Positions 8,671 to 17,198 of a stretch of 64,000 nucleotides of DNA are shown here, piece after piece. The notes under the pieces were generated by a model. The model was not told where the DNA came from and searched no databases. It saw nothing but the letters and a program-made list of their open reading frames with translations. The stretch comes from Streptomyces cellulosae (GTDB lineage Bacteria > Actinomycetota > Actinomycetes > Streptomycetales > Streptomycetaceae): NCBI GenBank assembly GCA_014655195.1, contig BNBH01000014.1:153370-217369 (forward strand), read 5' to 3'. Made by a program: the position numbers and the translations under genes. Position 1 is the first letter of the stretch; each line of letters begins with the position of its first letter.

Positions 8671-9063
8671 ATGAAGTACGACGAATTCCTCGCCCGTGTA
8701 CGTGAGCGCGGCGAGTACAAGGACAACGACGAGGCCGCGCACGTCACCAACGCCGTGCTGGAAGTGCTGGCCCAGCGGATCAGCCCCGGAGAGGTCGGGG
8801 ATCTGGCGTCACAGCTCCCCGGCCCGCTGGGACAGGTGCTGGTGAACGCCGCGCCGCAGCAGGCGCGGAGCTTCGGGATCGAGGAGTTCCTGCGCCGGGT
8901 CGCCGAGCGCACCGGGGCCCGGCCGCGTACGGCGGAATGGGACGCCGGCGCGGTCCTGTCCACCCTGGGGGACGCCGTGACCGGCGGAGAACTGAACCAG
9001 ATCATCAGCCAGCTCCCCTCGAGCTACGCGGCCCTGTTCGGCAAGGCCGACCTGGCGGGCTGA
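8671..9063 (+). CDS. DUF2267 domain protein (first of a pair)
   Basis: This 130-residue protein consists of one DUF2267 domain, made of two similar helical repeats. Each repeat starts with a YDEFLARV or IEEFLRRV type motif and ends in a DLASQLP or QIISQLP motif. The function is unknown. Such proteins are common in actinobacterial stress and dormancy gene sets. AGGAGG lies 6 bases before the ATG and the gene follows the MFS gene by 21 bases, so it is probably in the same operon. A paralogue follows. Confidence 0.9.
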   Translation: MKYDEFLARVRERGEYKDNDEAAHVTNAVLEVLAQRISPGEVGDLASQLPGPLGQVLVNAAPQQARSFGIEEFLRRVAERTGARPRTAEWDAGAVLSTLGDAVTGGELNQIISQLPSSYAALFGKADLAG

Positions 9064-9096
9064 GCCCGCAGCACCCGGAACGAAAGGCCCACACAA

Positions 9097-9525
9097 ATGG
9101 TCGACACAGGCTTTTCCTCGTTCGACACGATGGTGGACAAGGCCAACCGGCTCCTCAAGGACATCGAGGAGGCCTTCGGATGGCCCAAGGACCGGCGCAA
9201 GCAGTCCTACGCAGCGCTGCGGGCCGTGCTGCACCCGCTCAGGGACCGGCTCCCGGTGGACACGGCCGTGCAGTTCGGCGCCCAGTTGCCGACCCTCGTC
9301 AGGGGTGTCTACTACGACGGCTGGAAACCGGCCGAATCGCCCGTGCGGATGAGCAACGACGAGTTCATGGCACGGGTCAGGAGCGAATTCCCCTACGCGG
9401 TCGAGGGCGGCTCCGAGAAACTGGTGCGCACCGTCCTGAAAACCCTGGCGCTGCATGTGAGCGCCGGCGAATGGGAGCACCTCAAGTCCCGCGTGCCGAA
9501 CGCGTTCGCCGCGCTCCTGCCGTGA
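9097..9525 (+). CDS. DUF2267 domain protein (second of a pair)
   Basis: This 142-residue paralogue of the preceding gene has helical repeats around SFDTMVDKANRLLKDI and MSNDEFMARVRSEF. It is recognisable by the WPKDRRKQSYAALRAVLHPLRDRLP stretch seen in many DUF2267 proteins. Function is unknown. It is 33 bases downstream of the first copy and converges on the phosphatase gene with a gap of 22 bases. Confidence 0.9.
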   Translation: MVDTGFSSFDTMVDKANRLLKDIEEAFGWPKDRRKQSYAALRAVLHPLRDRLPVDTAVQFGAQLPTLVRGVYYDGWKPAESPVRMSNDEFMARVRSEFPYAVEGGSEKLVRTVLKTLALHVSAGEWEHLKSRVPNAFAALLP

Positions 9526-9547
9526 CCCTGCCGTTTGCGTCCCCTGG

Positions 9548-10756
9548 TCACGGATCGGGTTGGTCCGGATCAGGGGGCTGCCACTCGAACATCAGGATGG
9601 TGGCGTCGTCGCTGAGCTTGTTGTGCCGGTGGTCGAGGATGGAGTGGATGAGCAGGCGCAGCACTTCCGGGGCGTTCTGCCCCGCCGCGGTGGACCGGAT
9701 GATGTAGTCGGTGAAGCGCTCCAGGCCGAACTGCTCGCCCTTCTCGTTGCGTGACTCGACGACGCCGTCCGAGTAGAGAAGGATGCGGTCACCCGGTTCC
9801 AGGCGGACCTCGTGCACCTGACGGGCGGTCCCGGCGAGACGCGCGGGCAGTCCCAGAGGGGGCTCGGACGGCCGCTCCAGCGCCTTGTGGAGCAGGCGGT
9901 GGCGGCGGATGAGCAGCGGGGCCGGATGACCGCAGTTGCACCACCTCAGCACGCCGGTGGGCATGTGCAGTTGCGTGAAGACACCGGTGCAGAACTGCTC
10001 CGGGAGCCACTTCGCCAGCGCGTCGTCCACGGTGCCCACGAGTTCGTCGAGGCCCGCTCCGCTGCGCCGGGCGTTGCGGCAGCCCGCCATGGCGACGGAG
10101 GTGGCGAGTCCGGACGCCAGATCGTGCCCCATGCCGTCGAGGATCGTGGTGTGCAGGATGTCCTCGGTGAACACATGGTCGAAGGCGTCGCCGCCCAGTT
10201 CGTACGCCGGCTCCAGGGCCGCCGTGGACACCACCCGCCCGGTTCCGATCGACCGGGGAGGGAGGAAGGCGCGCACCATCTCCGTGGGGAGATGCATGGG
10301 CCTGGTCCGCATCCGCTGCGCGATGGTGTCGCTGTAGGTGCGCTTGGACGTGATGATCAACGCGAGGAGCGACGCCGCCGTGCGGCAGCGCCGCAGGGTG
10401 AGCCCGTCCAGCGAGTCCATGGTCAGTTCCAGCACGCCGAGCCGCTCCGCCCCGTTGGCGAGGGGCAGCCATACGTTCAGCTGGCCGGACGGGGTCTCCT
10501 CCACGCGGAGGGAGTCGGTGCGGTAGGTCCAGCCCGCCAGCGACGTCTCGAGGTCCAGGTCGGGCTCGCCCTCGACGAACGGCACCAGCAGTCTCTGCTG
10601 GATGTCGACCAGGTAGATCGCGGCCGTCCCCAGGCCCATGGCCTCGGCGTACCGGTTCAGGACGACGGGCAGCTCCGCGGGGGACGCCAGCTGGGCCGCC
10701 CCGACGAACTCTTCCAGCAGGAGCTCTCCCGACCCGACGGACGCGTTTCTCTCCAT
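9548..10756 (-). CDS. PP2C-type (SpoIIE/RsbU-like) serine phosphatase with GAF sensor
   Basis: A GAF-like sensory region (about residues 20-165) precedes a PP2C SpoIIE-type phosphatase domain (about 190-395). Metal-binding signatures are visible: ELGGDAFDHV, TILDGMGHDLASGL, CNCGHPAPLL and LYSDGVVESRN. Such enzymes dephosphorylate anti-sigma-factor antagonists and so release alternative sigma factors. The partner is not visible here. An ATG at 10756 gives 402 residues; an in-frame GTG at 10777, 3 bases after the DUF1931 stop, would add 7 residues and suits coupled translation. The start is therefore ambiguous, the function is not. Confidence 0.9.
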   Translation of the reverse strand: MERNASVGSGELLLEEFVGAAQLASPAELPVVLNRYAEAMGLGTAAIYLVDIQQRLLVPFVEGEPDLDLETSLAGWTYRTDSLRVEETPSGQLNVWLPLANGAERLGVLELTMDSLDGLTLRRCRTAASLLALIITSKRTYSDTIAQRMRTRPMHLPTEMVRAFLPPRSIGTGRVVSTAALEPAYELGGDAFDHVFTEDILHTTILDGMGHDLASGLATSVAMAGCRNARRSGAGLDELVGTVDDALAKWLPEQFCTGVFTQLHMPTGVLRWCNCGHPAPLLIRRHRLLHKALERPSEPPLGLPARLAGTARQVHEVRLEPGDRILLYSDGVVESRNEKGEQFGLERFTDYIIRSTAAGQNAPEVLRLLIHSILDHRHNKLSDDATILMFEWQPPDPDQPDP

Positions 10757-10780
10757 ACCTTCGAGGATCCCTGCCACCGC

Positions 10781-11230
10781 TCACAGAAGCAGGTCGAAGA
10801 CGGCTCGGGCCTCGTCCCAGTGCTGGGTCTGCGGGTTCTTCAGGTCGGGGTGGAGGATCTTGAAGCTCTGGGCGAGGGCGAGGCTGAGTCCGCCGATGAT
10901 CTCCGGGTAGGCCGCCTCGGTCTCCTCGTCGGGCGTGCGGTCGAGAGCGGGGTGGGTGGCGAGCTGTTCGAGGATCGGCTCGAGCTCCACCTCCTCGTCG
11001 ATCTCCCGGAAGCGGTGGATGCTCTCCTGCAGGCCCTTCGTGATCGGCAGGTCCCAGGTCCGGACGACGTCCCGCCCGTTGGCCTTGGCCGTGGCCTGGG
11101 CGACGGTGAGCAGATCGTAGAGCTTGGCGTCGACGAAGTCGCTGTAGCGCTTGAGATCGTTCTTGTCGACGTCCAGCCCCGCGGCCGCACGGAAGAACCT
11201 CTCGAACCTGGCGATGGACATCACGGTCAT
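10781..11230 (-). CDS. DUF1931 family protein (histone-fold-like)
   Basis: This 149-residue protein starts MSIARFERFFRAAAGLDVDK after a short leader and contains the DUF1931 hallmarks DLKRYSDFVDAKLYDLLTVA and TWDLPITKGLQESIHRF. Structures of the family show a pseudo-dimer of histone folds, so DNA or protein binding has been suggested; the role is unproven. The ATG at 11230 has GGAGG 7 bases upstream; the longer open frame to 11365 lacks similarity and was rejected. It is transcribed with the PP2C phosphatase. Confidence 0.9.
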   Translation of the reverse strand: MTVMSIARFERFFRAAAGLDVDKNDLKRYSDFVDAKLYDLLTVAQATAKANGRDVVRTWDLPITKGLQESIHRFREIDEEVELEPILEQLATHPALDRTPDEETEAAYPEIIGGLSLALAQSFKILHPDLKNPQTQHWDEARAVFDLLL

Positions 11231-11380
11231 GACGGCAACCTCCGGCTGCGGGGGCCGGGCGAGTCCCGGCCCCCAGTCCTCCAGCCAGCGTGGCCGACGG
11301 GGCATCCGAACGCTTGCGCATGCCGGGCCGAACCGGCCCGTCCCGCATTGCCCTGCCAGGCCCATGAGGCCGACGGGCTT

Positions 11381-11415
11381 CCCCCGGGGCCGGCCGGCCC
11401 GGCCGGCCCCGGGGG
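11381..11415 (-). terminator. terminator after the arabinofuranosidase gene
   Basis: A perfect 15-bp GC-only stem (CCCCCGGGGCCGGCC and its complement) closes a 5-base loop, 18 bases beyond the stop of the GH51 gene. It separates that gene from the downstream DUF1931-phosphatase pair. Confidence 0.7.
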
Positions 11416-11433
11416 ATCACGCGTTCCGCGTCG

Positions 11434-13923
11434 TCACCTCCGGGCGATCCTCATGAACGTCACCGAGTGCGGCGGGAAGGTGTACTCGAACGTCGGCGCC
11501 ACTCCGCGGAACGTCGAGGTCACCGGGGTGACCGGGGTGTCCGTCTCGGTGTTCGTGTCGTCCGGGTCGGCGGCCAGGGTGGTGACCCGGGCGCGGGAGG
11601 AGACGTGGGCGGTGCCGAGGCCGACGGAGGTGCGGGCCTCGGACGGCTGGGCGTTGACGACCTTGAGGAGCAGGTCGCCGGTGCGGGCGTCCTCGGTGAC
11701 CACCTGGCGGAACGGCTCGGCCGGCTTGTCGTCGGTGAAGCTCCCCCACTCCTCGCCGTCGAGGTACAGGGTGACCTGGCGGCCGCGCACCTCGACCTCG
11801 ATGTCGTACGCACGGCCCGTCTCGATCGAGCCCGGCCTGGAGATCAGGGTGGACTTGCCGCCGTCCACGGCCTGCTCCACCGCGGACTGCGTGTTGTTCC
11901 AGCCGCCCAGGTTCCACCAGTAGTAGTTCCCGGTGTCCTTCACGCCGAAGGCGACCAGGAAGCCCTCCTTGCCGGAGCGCTTGACCGCCCTGACCCGCAG
12001 GTCGTAGTCGCGCCACTCCGGGTCGCCCGCGGTGACCAGGGTGTTCTCGGCGGCCTCGTCGGTCTGGACGTAGCGGCCGTCCTGGACGGTCCAGCTGCCG
12101 CCGCCGACGTGGCTCCAGCGGCCGGCGCCGGCCGAGAAGTCGTCGCTGAGCAGCGTGGTGCCGTCGGCCGCCGTCACCTCGACGTCGTCGTACGCGGCGC
12201 TCGTCGCCCAGGTGGAGAGGCCGACCGCGCCGGTGATGGGGCCGCTGACGTCGGGCGTGGTACTGGCTCGTGAGGGGATCACCCGGTCGCCGACGTTGGT
12301 CATGAACAGCTTCTGGACCTCGTAGTTCGCCGAGCCCCAGGAGGCGCGCTTGTTGAACCAGATCATGTCCGGCCGCCACTGCACGTGGTCCTCGTTGGCC
12401 AGCAGCGGCGCGTACGAGGCGAGCTTCACGACGTCGGCGTTGCGCTCCAGGCCGGTCATGTACGCCGCCTCGGCCAGGGCGTTCTTCCAGGCGTTGCCCT
12501 GGGAGGCGTACTCGCCGAGGAAGACCTTCGGGCCCTGCCGGTCGTAGGAGTCGTAGCGGTCGTTGTTCTGCAGGAACCACTGCGGGCTGTTGTAGTAGTG
12601 CTCGTCGACCATGTCGACGCCGCCCTCGCGGTTGAGCCGCCAGGCGGTGTCGAAGACCGTGCCGGTGTCGTCCGGGCCGGAGTTGGAGATCACCGTGATC
12701 TCCGGGTGCTCCGCCTCGATGGCGGCGCGGAACCGCTGGAAGCGGGCGAAGAACTCGTGCGGCAGGTTCTCCTCGTTGCCGACGCCGATGTGGGTGAGGC
12801 CGAAGGGCCTGGGGTGGCCCATCTCGGCGCGCAGGGCGCCCCACTTCGACGTCCTCGGGCCGTTGGCGAACTCGATCAGGTCGAGGGTGTCCTGGATGTG
12901 CCGCTTCAGCAGCGCCTCGTCGTCGGTGGCCCTGTTCTGGCCGCAGCCGGTGACGAGCGCGGGGACGACCGGGAGCGGCATCGCGCCGACGTCCTCGGCG
13001 AAGCGGAAGTACTCGTAGTAGCCGAGTCCGTAACTCTGGTTGTATCCCCAGAAGTTGGCGTTGGTGGCGCGTTCCTCGACCGGGCCGACGGTGTCCTTCC
13101 ACTGGTAGGCGCGCCTGCGCTGCCAGCCGGAGGCCTCGCTGTAGTCCTCCATGGAGCCGGTGTTGACCAGGCAGCCGCGGGGGAAGCGGAGGAAGCCGGG
13201 CTGCAGCGCGGCGATCTTCTCTGCGAGGTCCTTGCGCAGCCCGTTGGGCCGGTTCTTGTACGTCTCGCGCGGGAACAGCGACACCATGTCGAGGGCCGCG
13301 TCGGCGGAGGTGGCCACGGTGAGGCGGCCGCGGTTGCTGGTGCGAGACGCGGTGAAGGTGGCCTTGTACTGCGTCCAGCCGCCCCGTACGGCGACCGTGC
13401 GGCTGTCGGCGAGGGTGCCCGCCGCGTCCTTGAGCGTGACGGTGAGGGCGGCGCCGGCCTCGGCGCGGGCCCACACCGAGAAGTCGTACCGCTTGCCCTG
13501 CTCGACCCGGATGCCGGTGTTGTGGCCGGCGTTGGTGACGGAGGAGCCGGCCCCGAGGGACAGGTAGGTGCGGTTGCGCTCGTTGAGCCGCCCGGAGTCG
13601 TCCCGCGCCTCGGCCGTGCCGGAGGGGGTCCAGGAGGTCAGGGGCGTGTAGGAGGCGTGGTCGGCGGTGGAGTACTCGAAGGAGCGGTTCTGGACGAGTT
13701 CGGCGTACAGACCGCCGTCGGCGGCCCGGTTGATGTCCTCGAAGAAGACGCCGTACATCGTGTCGCCGATCGCCGGGCCACGGGCGCCGGTGTCGACGGT
13801 GATCGTGTAGTCGGTGACGTCCTCCGCGTGGGCGGGGACCGGGAGCAGGACGGCGGCCGTCAGCAGGGCGGTGCCGGCGAGGACGGCTCTGCGGCGGGTG
13901 CGGTGCCGGGCGGTGCGTGACAT
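11434..13923 (-). CDS. secreted alpha-L-arabinofuranosidase, GH51 family
   Basis: This 829-residue exported enzyme removes arabinose from arabinan or arabinoxylan. A signal peptide spans about residues 1-33 and ends VPAHA-ED; three arginines before the hydrophobic core make the Tat route possible. A CBM4/9-like jelly roll lies at about 90-200. The GH51 catalytic barrel lies at about 230-540, with the acid/base Glu in GVGNEEN (about 383) and the nucleophile Glu in FLGEYAS (about 470). A concanavalin-like LamG/DUF1080 insert at about 590-760 precedes the GH51 C-terminal beta domain. It stands alone, without sugar transporter genes nearby. Confidence 0.92.
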   Translation of the reverse strand: MSRTARHRTRRRAVLAGTALLTAAVLLPVPAHAEDVTDYTITVDTGARGPAIGDTMYGVFFEDINRAADGGLYAELVQNRSFEYSTADHASYTPLTSWTPSGTAEARDDSGRLNERNRTYLSLGAGSSVTNAGHNTGIRVEQGKRYDFSVWARAEAGAALTVTLKDAAGTLADSRTVAVRGGWTQYKATFTASRTSNRGRLTVATSADAALDMVSLFPRETYKNRPNGLRKDLAEKIAALQPGFLRFPRGCLVNTGSMEDYSEASGWQRRRAYQWKDTVGPVEERATNANFWGYNQSYGLGYYEYFRFAEDVGAMPLPVVPALVTGCGQNRATDDEALLKRHIQDTLDLIEFANGPRTSKWGALRAEMGHPRPFGLTHIGVGNEENLPHEFFARFQRFRAAIEAEHPEITVISNSGPDDTGTVFDTAWRLNREGGVDMVDEHYYNSPQWFLQNNDRYDSYDRQGPKVFLGEYASQGNAWKNALAEAAYMTGLERNADVVKLASYAPLLANEDHVQWRPDMIWFNKRASWGSANYEVQKLFMTNVGDRVIPSRASTTPDVSGPITGAVGLSTWATSAAYDDVEVTAADGTTLLSDDFSAGAGRWSHVGGGSWTVQDGRYVQTDEAAENTLVTAGDPEWRDYDLRVRAVKRSGKEGFLVAFGVKDTGNYYWWNLGGWNNTQSAVEQAVDGGKSTLISRPGSIETGRAYDIEVEVRGRQVTLYLDGEEWGSFTDDKPAEPFRQVVTEDARTGDLLLKVVNAQPSEARTSVGLGTAHVSSRARVTTLAADPDDTNTETDTPVTPVTSTFRGVAPTFEYTFPPHSVTFMRIARR

Positions 13924-14076
13924 GGATACTCCGCGGCTCTTGGGGGGAGTGGGCGGTCGTTCGTAATGTCGGACGCTGTGCAGCACTTCGAACGGCAAGA
14001 TAGGGAGGGGGCAGGAGCACGTCAATGGGGCGTGCGGCACCGCGGAGCACGAGAGAGCACGGGAGAACGGGACGCC

Positions 14077-14526
14077 ATGGGCGAGTTCTGGCCGGTACCC
14101 GACGTACTGGCGTATCTGGGCGGCGCCTGGCGGGCCGAGCGCGTGGTGCGGGACCTGGCGGGCGGGGACGAGGGGCGGTTCAGCGGGACCGTGGTGTTCG
14201 AGCCGCTCGACGACGAGGACGGCTTGCTGCAGCGGGAGTCCGGCGACTTCACCTGGCGCGGCGTCACGCGGCCCGCCGAGCGCACGCTCCGCTTCCTGCG
14301 CGGGCCCGACGGCACGGCGGACGTGCGGTTCGCGGACGGCCGCTTCTTCCACGGCCTGGACCTCGGGTCCGGCCGGCACACCGCCGACCACCCCTGCTCG
14401 GCGGACCTCTACCGGGGCGAGTTCACCGTGCGGGACGCGGACCACTGGCGGGTGGTCTGGCGGGTGCGCGGCCCGGCGAAGGACCTGGAGCTCGTCACGG
14501 AGTACGCACGCACTCCCGTCACGTGA
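14077..14526 (+). CDS. DUF6314 family protein
   Basis: This 149-residue cytoplasmic protein starts MGEFWPVPDVLAYLGGAWRAERVVRD. The repeated beta-strand pattern FSGTVVFEP ... LQRESGDFTWRG ... RTLRFL ... DHWRVVWRVRGP ... LELVTEYAR is typical of the lipocalin-like DUF6314 family. The function is unknown. The ATG at 14077 matches the family N-terminus. It is divergent from the arabinofuranosidase and converges on the next gene with a 2-base gap. Confidence 0.82.
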   Translation: MGEFWPVPDVLAYLGGAWRAERVVRDLAGGDEGRFSGTVVFEPLDDEDGLLQRESGDFTWRGVTRPAERTLRFLRGPDGTADVRFADGRFFHGLDLGSGRHTADHPCSADLYRGEFTVRDADHWRVVWRVRGPAKDLELVTEYARTPVT

Positions 14527-14528
14527 GG

Positions 14529-15122
14529 TCAGGCGCGCAGGGGCTGGGCCGAGACGCTTTCGAGCCGCAGGCTCCAGCGGCCCGGCCGCCCGGCGACGCT
14601 GATCGTCGACAGCGAGCGGACGTCGATGTTCCAGTAGGTGCCGGGCGGCGCCTTCAGCGCGTAGACGAGCGCCGCGCGGATCACCGACGGCTCGGCCACC
14701 GCGACCACCCGGCAGCCGTCCTCGGCGGGCCGCGTGTCGAGCCAGTTGCCGACGCGTCCGATGAAGTCCAGCAGGGACTCCCCGCCGTGGGGTGTGGACC
14801 GTGGGTCGGCGAGCCAGGCGTCCACCGCCTCCGGCTCCCGGGCCATCGCCTCACCGAGGGTCAGTCCGCGCCAGCGGCCCATGTCGCAGTCGCGCAGGGC
14901 GAGCTGGACGAGCGGCGCGTACCCGAGGCCCTCCCCGGTGGCGCGGCTGCGGGGCGCCGGTGAGCAGTAGCGCAGGTCGGCCGCGGCCAGGGGCAGCAGT
15001 TCGTGCGCGACGCGTTGCACCTCGCTCCATCCGGCCTGGTCCAGCGGCCGGGAGTCCTCGAAGCGCTCGGACAGCACCGTGGAGCTCCCCGCCGCTGCGA
15101 CGAACGTGACCCGAAGTGCCAT
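14529..15122 (-). CDS. histidine-phosphatase-like protein lacking the RHG motif
   Basis: This 197-residue protein has the phosphoglycerate-mutase-like fold. CSPAPRSRATGEGLG matches the second-arginine region, LRDCDMGRWRGLTLGEA the conserved acidic region, and HGGESLLDFIGRVGNWLD the GES motif. However, the catalytic LVRHG at the N-terminus is replaced by FVAAAGSS, and the late catalytic His is replaced in VVAVAEPSVIRAA. The phosphotransfer centre therefore appears missing and the protein may be non-catalytic or bind ligands. The start ATG at 15122 fits the fold. Confidence 0.75.
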   Translation of the reverse strand: MALRVTFVAAAGSSTVLSERFEDSRPLDQAGWSEVQRVAHELLPLAAADLRYCSPAPRSRATGEGLGYAPLVQLALRDCDMGRWRGLTLGEAMAREPEAVDAWLADPRSTPHGGESLLDFIGRVGNWLDTRPAEDGCRVVAVAEPSVIRAALVYALKAPPGTYWNIDVRSLSTISVAGRPGRWSLRLESVSAQPLRA

Positions 15123-15255
15123 GCGGCGATGGTCAGCCGCCGGGGTCGGCTGGTCAAGGGGTGTCGGCCGGCCATGACGCTTGGTGGCGCGGGCCTCACC
15201 CTCCGCCGAGGGCATACGGCACAACCCCGGCCCTATGCGCCCACCGGATCGGGCC

Positions 15256-15699
15256 TCACACCTGCTCGAAGATCAGCGCCATCCACTGGTCCGGCCGCTC
15301 CAGTGGCCGGAACCCGAGGGGCGCGTACACCTCGTGCGCGTCGTGCGTGGCGAGCAGGACGCGCCGTACGCCGTACTCGCGCACGTCGTCCCGTACGGCG
15401 GTGACGAGCGCGGTGCCGATCCCCTTGCCGCGGACGGCGGGGTCCACGTACACGTCGCACAGCCAGGCGAAGGTGGCCCGGTCGGTGATGACGCGGGCGT
15501 ACGCCACCTGCGCGCCGGTGACCGTGTCGTACACGCCGAAGTTGAGGGAGCCGCGGATCGCCCTGTCCTGTGTCTCGCGGGGGCGGCCGAGGGCCCAGTA
15601 CGCGTCGGTGGACAGCCAGCGGTGCACCGTGCCGGCGTCGATGCGGGTGGGGTCGGCGGAGAGCTCGTAGCCCTCGGGCAGGCGGGGATCGGCAGTCAT
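15256..15699 (-). CDS. GNAT-family N-acetyltransferase
   Basis: This 147-residue acetyl-CoA-dependent acetyltransferase has the GNAT acetyl-CoA binding motif VRGKGIGTALVTAV at about residues 90-103, preceded by the strand AWLCDVYVDP. The ending GFRPLERPDQWMALIFEQV is typical of a subgroup of about 140-150 residues found across actinomycetes. The substrate cannot be deduced. It lies downstream of the MocR regulator on the same strand, with a 40-base gap. Confidence 0.9.
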   Translation of the reverse strand: MTADPRLPEGYELSADPTRIDAGTVHRWLSTDAYWALGRPRETQDRAIRGSLNFGVYDTVTGAQVAYARVITDRATFAWLCDVYVDPAVRGKGIGTALVTAVRDDVREYGVRRVLLATHDAHEVYAPLGFRPLERPDQWMALIFEQV

Positions 15700-15739
15700 G
15701 CGCCGATGCTGGCAGCCGGTGGCGGCGGGCGTCGAGCCG

Positions 15740-17176
15740 TTATCCCACCACCTGGGACCAGGCCGCGCGCAGCCGGTGCACGCCTTCCGTGATCTCGCCG
15801 GCGCCGGCCACGGCGGCGAAGCTCAGGCGCAGGTGCCCTGCGGGCGGTTCGGCGCTGAAGTAGGGGCGTCCGGGGGTGACGGCGACGCCCGCGCGCAGTG
15901 CGGCGGCGGTCAGGGCGGACTCGGACGCGCCGTCGGGGAGGCGCAGCCACAGGTGGTAGCCGCCGGAGGGGATGTGCGGCAGGGACAGGCCGGGCAGCTG
16001 GAGGCGGAGGGCGGCGGTCATGGCGTCTCGGCGGGTGCGCAGGGCGGTGGAGACGGCACGCAGATGGCGGGGCCAGGCGGACGAGCCCACCAGCTCCAGA
16101 GTGGCCTCCTGGAGCGGGCGCGGCACGAAGAAGGTGTCGACGATCTGGATGGCGCGCAGCCGCTCCAGCACCGGGCCGTGCGCGGCGAGGGCGCTCACCC
16201 GGAAGCTGGGCGAGGTGGCCTTGGTCAGCGAGCTGACGTGCACCACCACGCCGTCGGGATCGTCGGCGGCGAGCGGGCGCGGCAGCGGGCCCGCGTCCTC
16301 GTGCACCAGCCGCCGTACGAAGTCGTCCTCGACGACGAACGCGCCGGCCCGCCGGGCGATGCGCAGCACCTCGGCGCGCCGCTCGGGGGCGAGGACGGCG
16401 CCGGTGGGGTTCTGGAAGAGGGGCTGGCAGACGAAGACGCGGGCGCCGGTGGCGCGGAACGCGTCGGCGAGGAGGGACGGGCGTACGCCGTCGGCGTCGA
16501 CGGGTACGGGCACCGGGCGGAGTCCGGCGGCGCGGGCGATGGCGAGCATGCCGGGGTAGGTGGGCGACTCCACGAGGACGGGGGCGCCGGGCGGGGCGAG
16601 GGCGCGCAGGGCGGTGGTGAGCGCGGACTGTCCGCCCGCGGTGACCAGCACACCGGCCGCCGTCACAGGTCCGCCGATGGCGCGCGCGAACCATTCGCGC
16701 AGCTCGGGCAGCCCCTCCATGGGCGGCCTCCCCCAGGCGCCCGGTCTGCGTCCGGCGCGGGCGAGCGCGGCGGCCATGGCGCGCTCCGGCTGGAGGGAGG
16801 GGTGCAGGTAACCGCCGTTGAACTCGATCACTCCGGGCGCGGGGGCGGCCAGCGAGACGAGGACGCCGGACGCGTCGACCGAGCGCGGGACGAGGTCGGC
16901 GGCGCCGTCGGCGCTGAGGGCGACCTCCTGCCAGGAGGTGTCCCCGGTGGGAGCGGCCGGTGTGCGGGGCACGGCACGGAAGGCTCCGGCGCCGGGGCGG
17001 GTGACGACGAGTCCCTCGGCGGCGAGCCGCGCCAGCGCGCGGGAGACGGTCACAGGGCTGACCCGGAACCGCTCGACGAGGGCACGGCTGGACGGGAGCT
17101 TCTCACCGGGAGAGTAGCGGTCCAGCTCCTGCCGCAGCTGTTCCGCCAGTTCACCGACGCTGTTACGCTCTTGCAT
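15740..17176 (-). CDS. MocR-type regulator (GntR winged helix fused to aminotransferase fold)
   Basis: This 478-residue protein joins a GntR-type winged-helix DNA-binding domain (about 1-75, LPSSRALVERFRVSPVTVSRALARLAAEGLV) to a fold-type I PLP domain. The PLP lysine is in SSLTKATSPSFR at about residue 319, with the partner motif NPTGAVL. MocR proteins sense amino-acid-like or vitamin B6 effectors and often control a divergently transcribed exporter, as here. The ATG at 17176 overlaps the ATG of the EamA transporter head-to-head. No ribosome site lies upstream, but TACTCT does at a -10 distance, so the transcript is probably leaderless. Confidence 0.9.
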   Translation of the reverse strand: MQERNSVGELAEQLRQELDRYSPGEKLPSSRALVERFRVSPVTVSRALARLAAEGLVVTRPGAGAFRAVPRTPAAPTGDTSWQEVALSADGAADLVPRSVDASGVLVSLAAPAPGVIEFNGGYLHPSLQPERAMAAALARAGRRPGAWGRPPMEGLPELREWFARAIGGPVTAAGVLVTAGGQSALTTALRALAPPGAPVLVESPTYPGMLAIARAAGLRPVPVPVDADGVRPSLLADAFRATGARVFVCQPLFQNPTGAVLAPERRAEVLRIARRAGAFVVEDDFVRRLVHEDAGPLPRPLAADDPDGVVVHVSSLTKATSPSFRVSALAAHGPVLERLRAIQIVDTFFVPRPLQEATLELVGSSAWPRHLRAVSTALRTRRDAMTAALRLQLPGLSLPHIPSGGYHLWLRLPDGASESALTAAALRAGVAVTPGRPYFSAEPPAGHLRLSFAAVAGAGEITEGVHRLRAAWSQVVG

Positions 17177-17198
17177 GAGAGCACAGAGTAGCGCTACT
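17164..17198. promoter_or_regulatory. divergent leaderless promoters and candidate MocR operator
   Basis: TACGCT at 17164-17169 lies 5 bases before the EamA ATG (17175). On the other strand TACTCT (17190-17185) lies 8 bases before the MocR ATG (17176). A perfect 12-bp palindrome AGTAGCGCTACT at 17187-17198 overlaps the latter -10. A repressor bound there would block its own gene and lie within the first codons of the transporter. The promoters are assigned by eye. Confidence 0.55.

Noticed and set aside
9789..11420. 543-codon minus-strand frame overlapping the phosphatase and DUF1931 genes
   Set aside because: Arg/Pro-rich shadow in another frame; the two real genes have recognised domains and ribosome sites.
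12385..13920. 511-codon plus-strand frame opposite the arabinofuranosidase
   Set aside because: Val/Gly/Ala-rich antisense shadow without motif or start signal.
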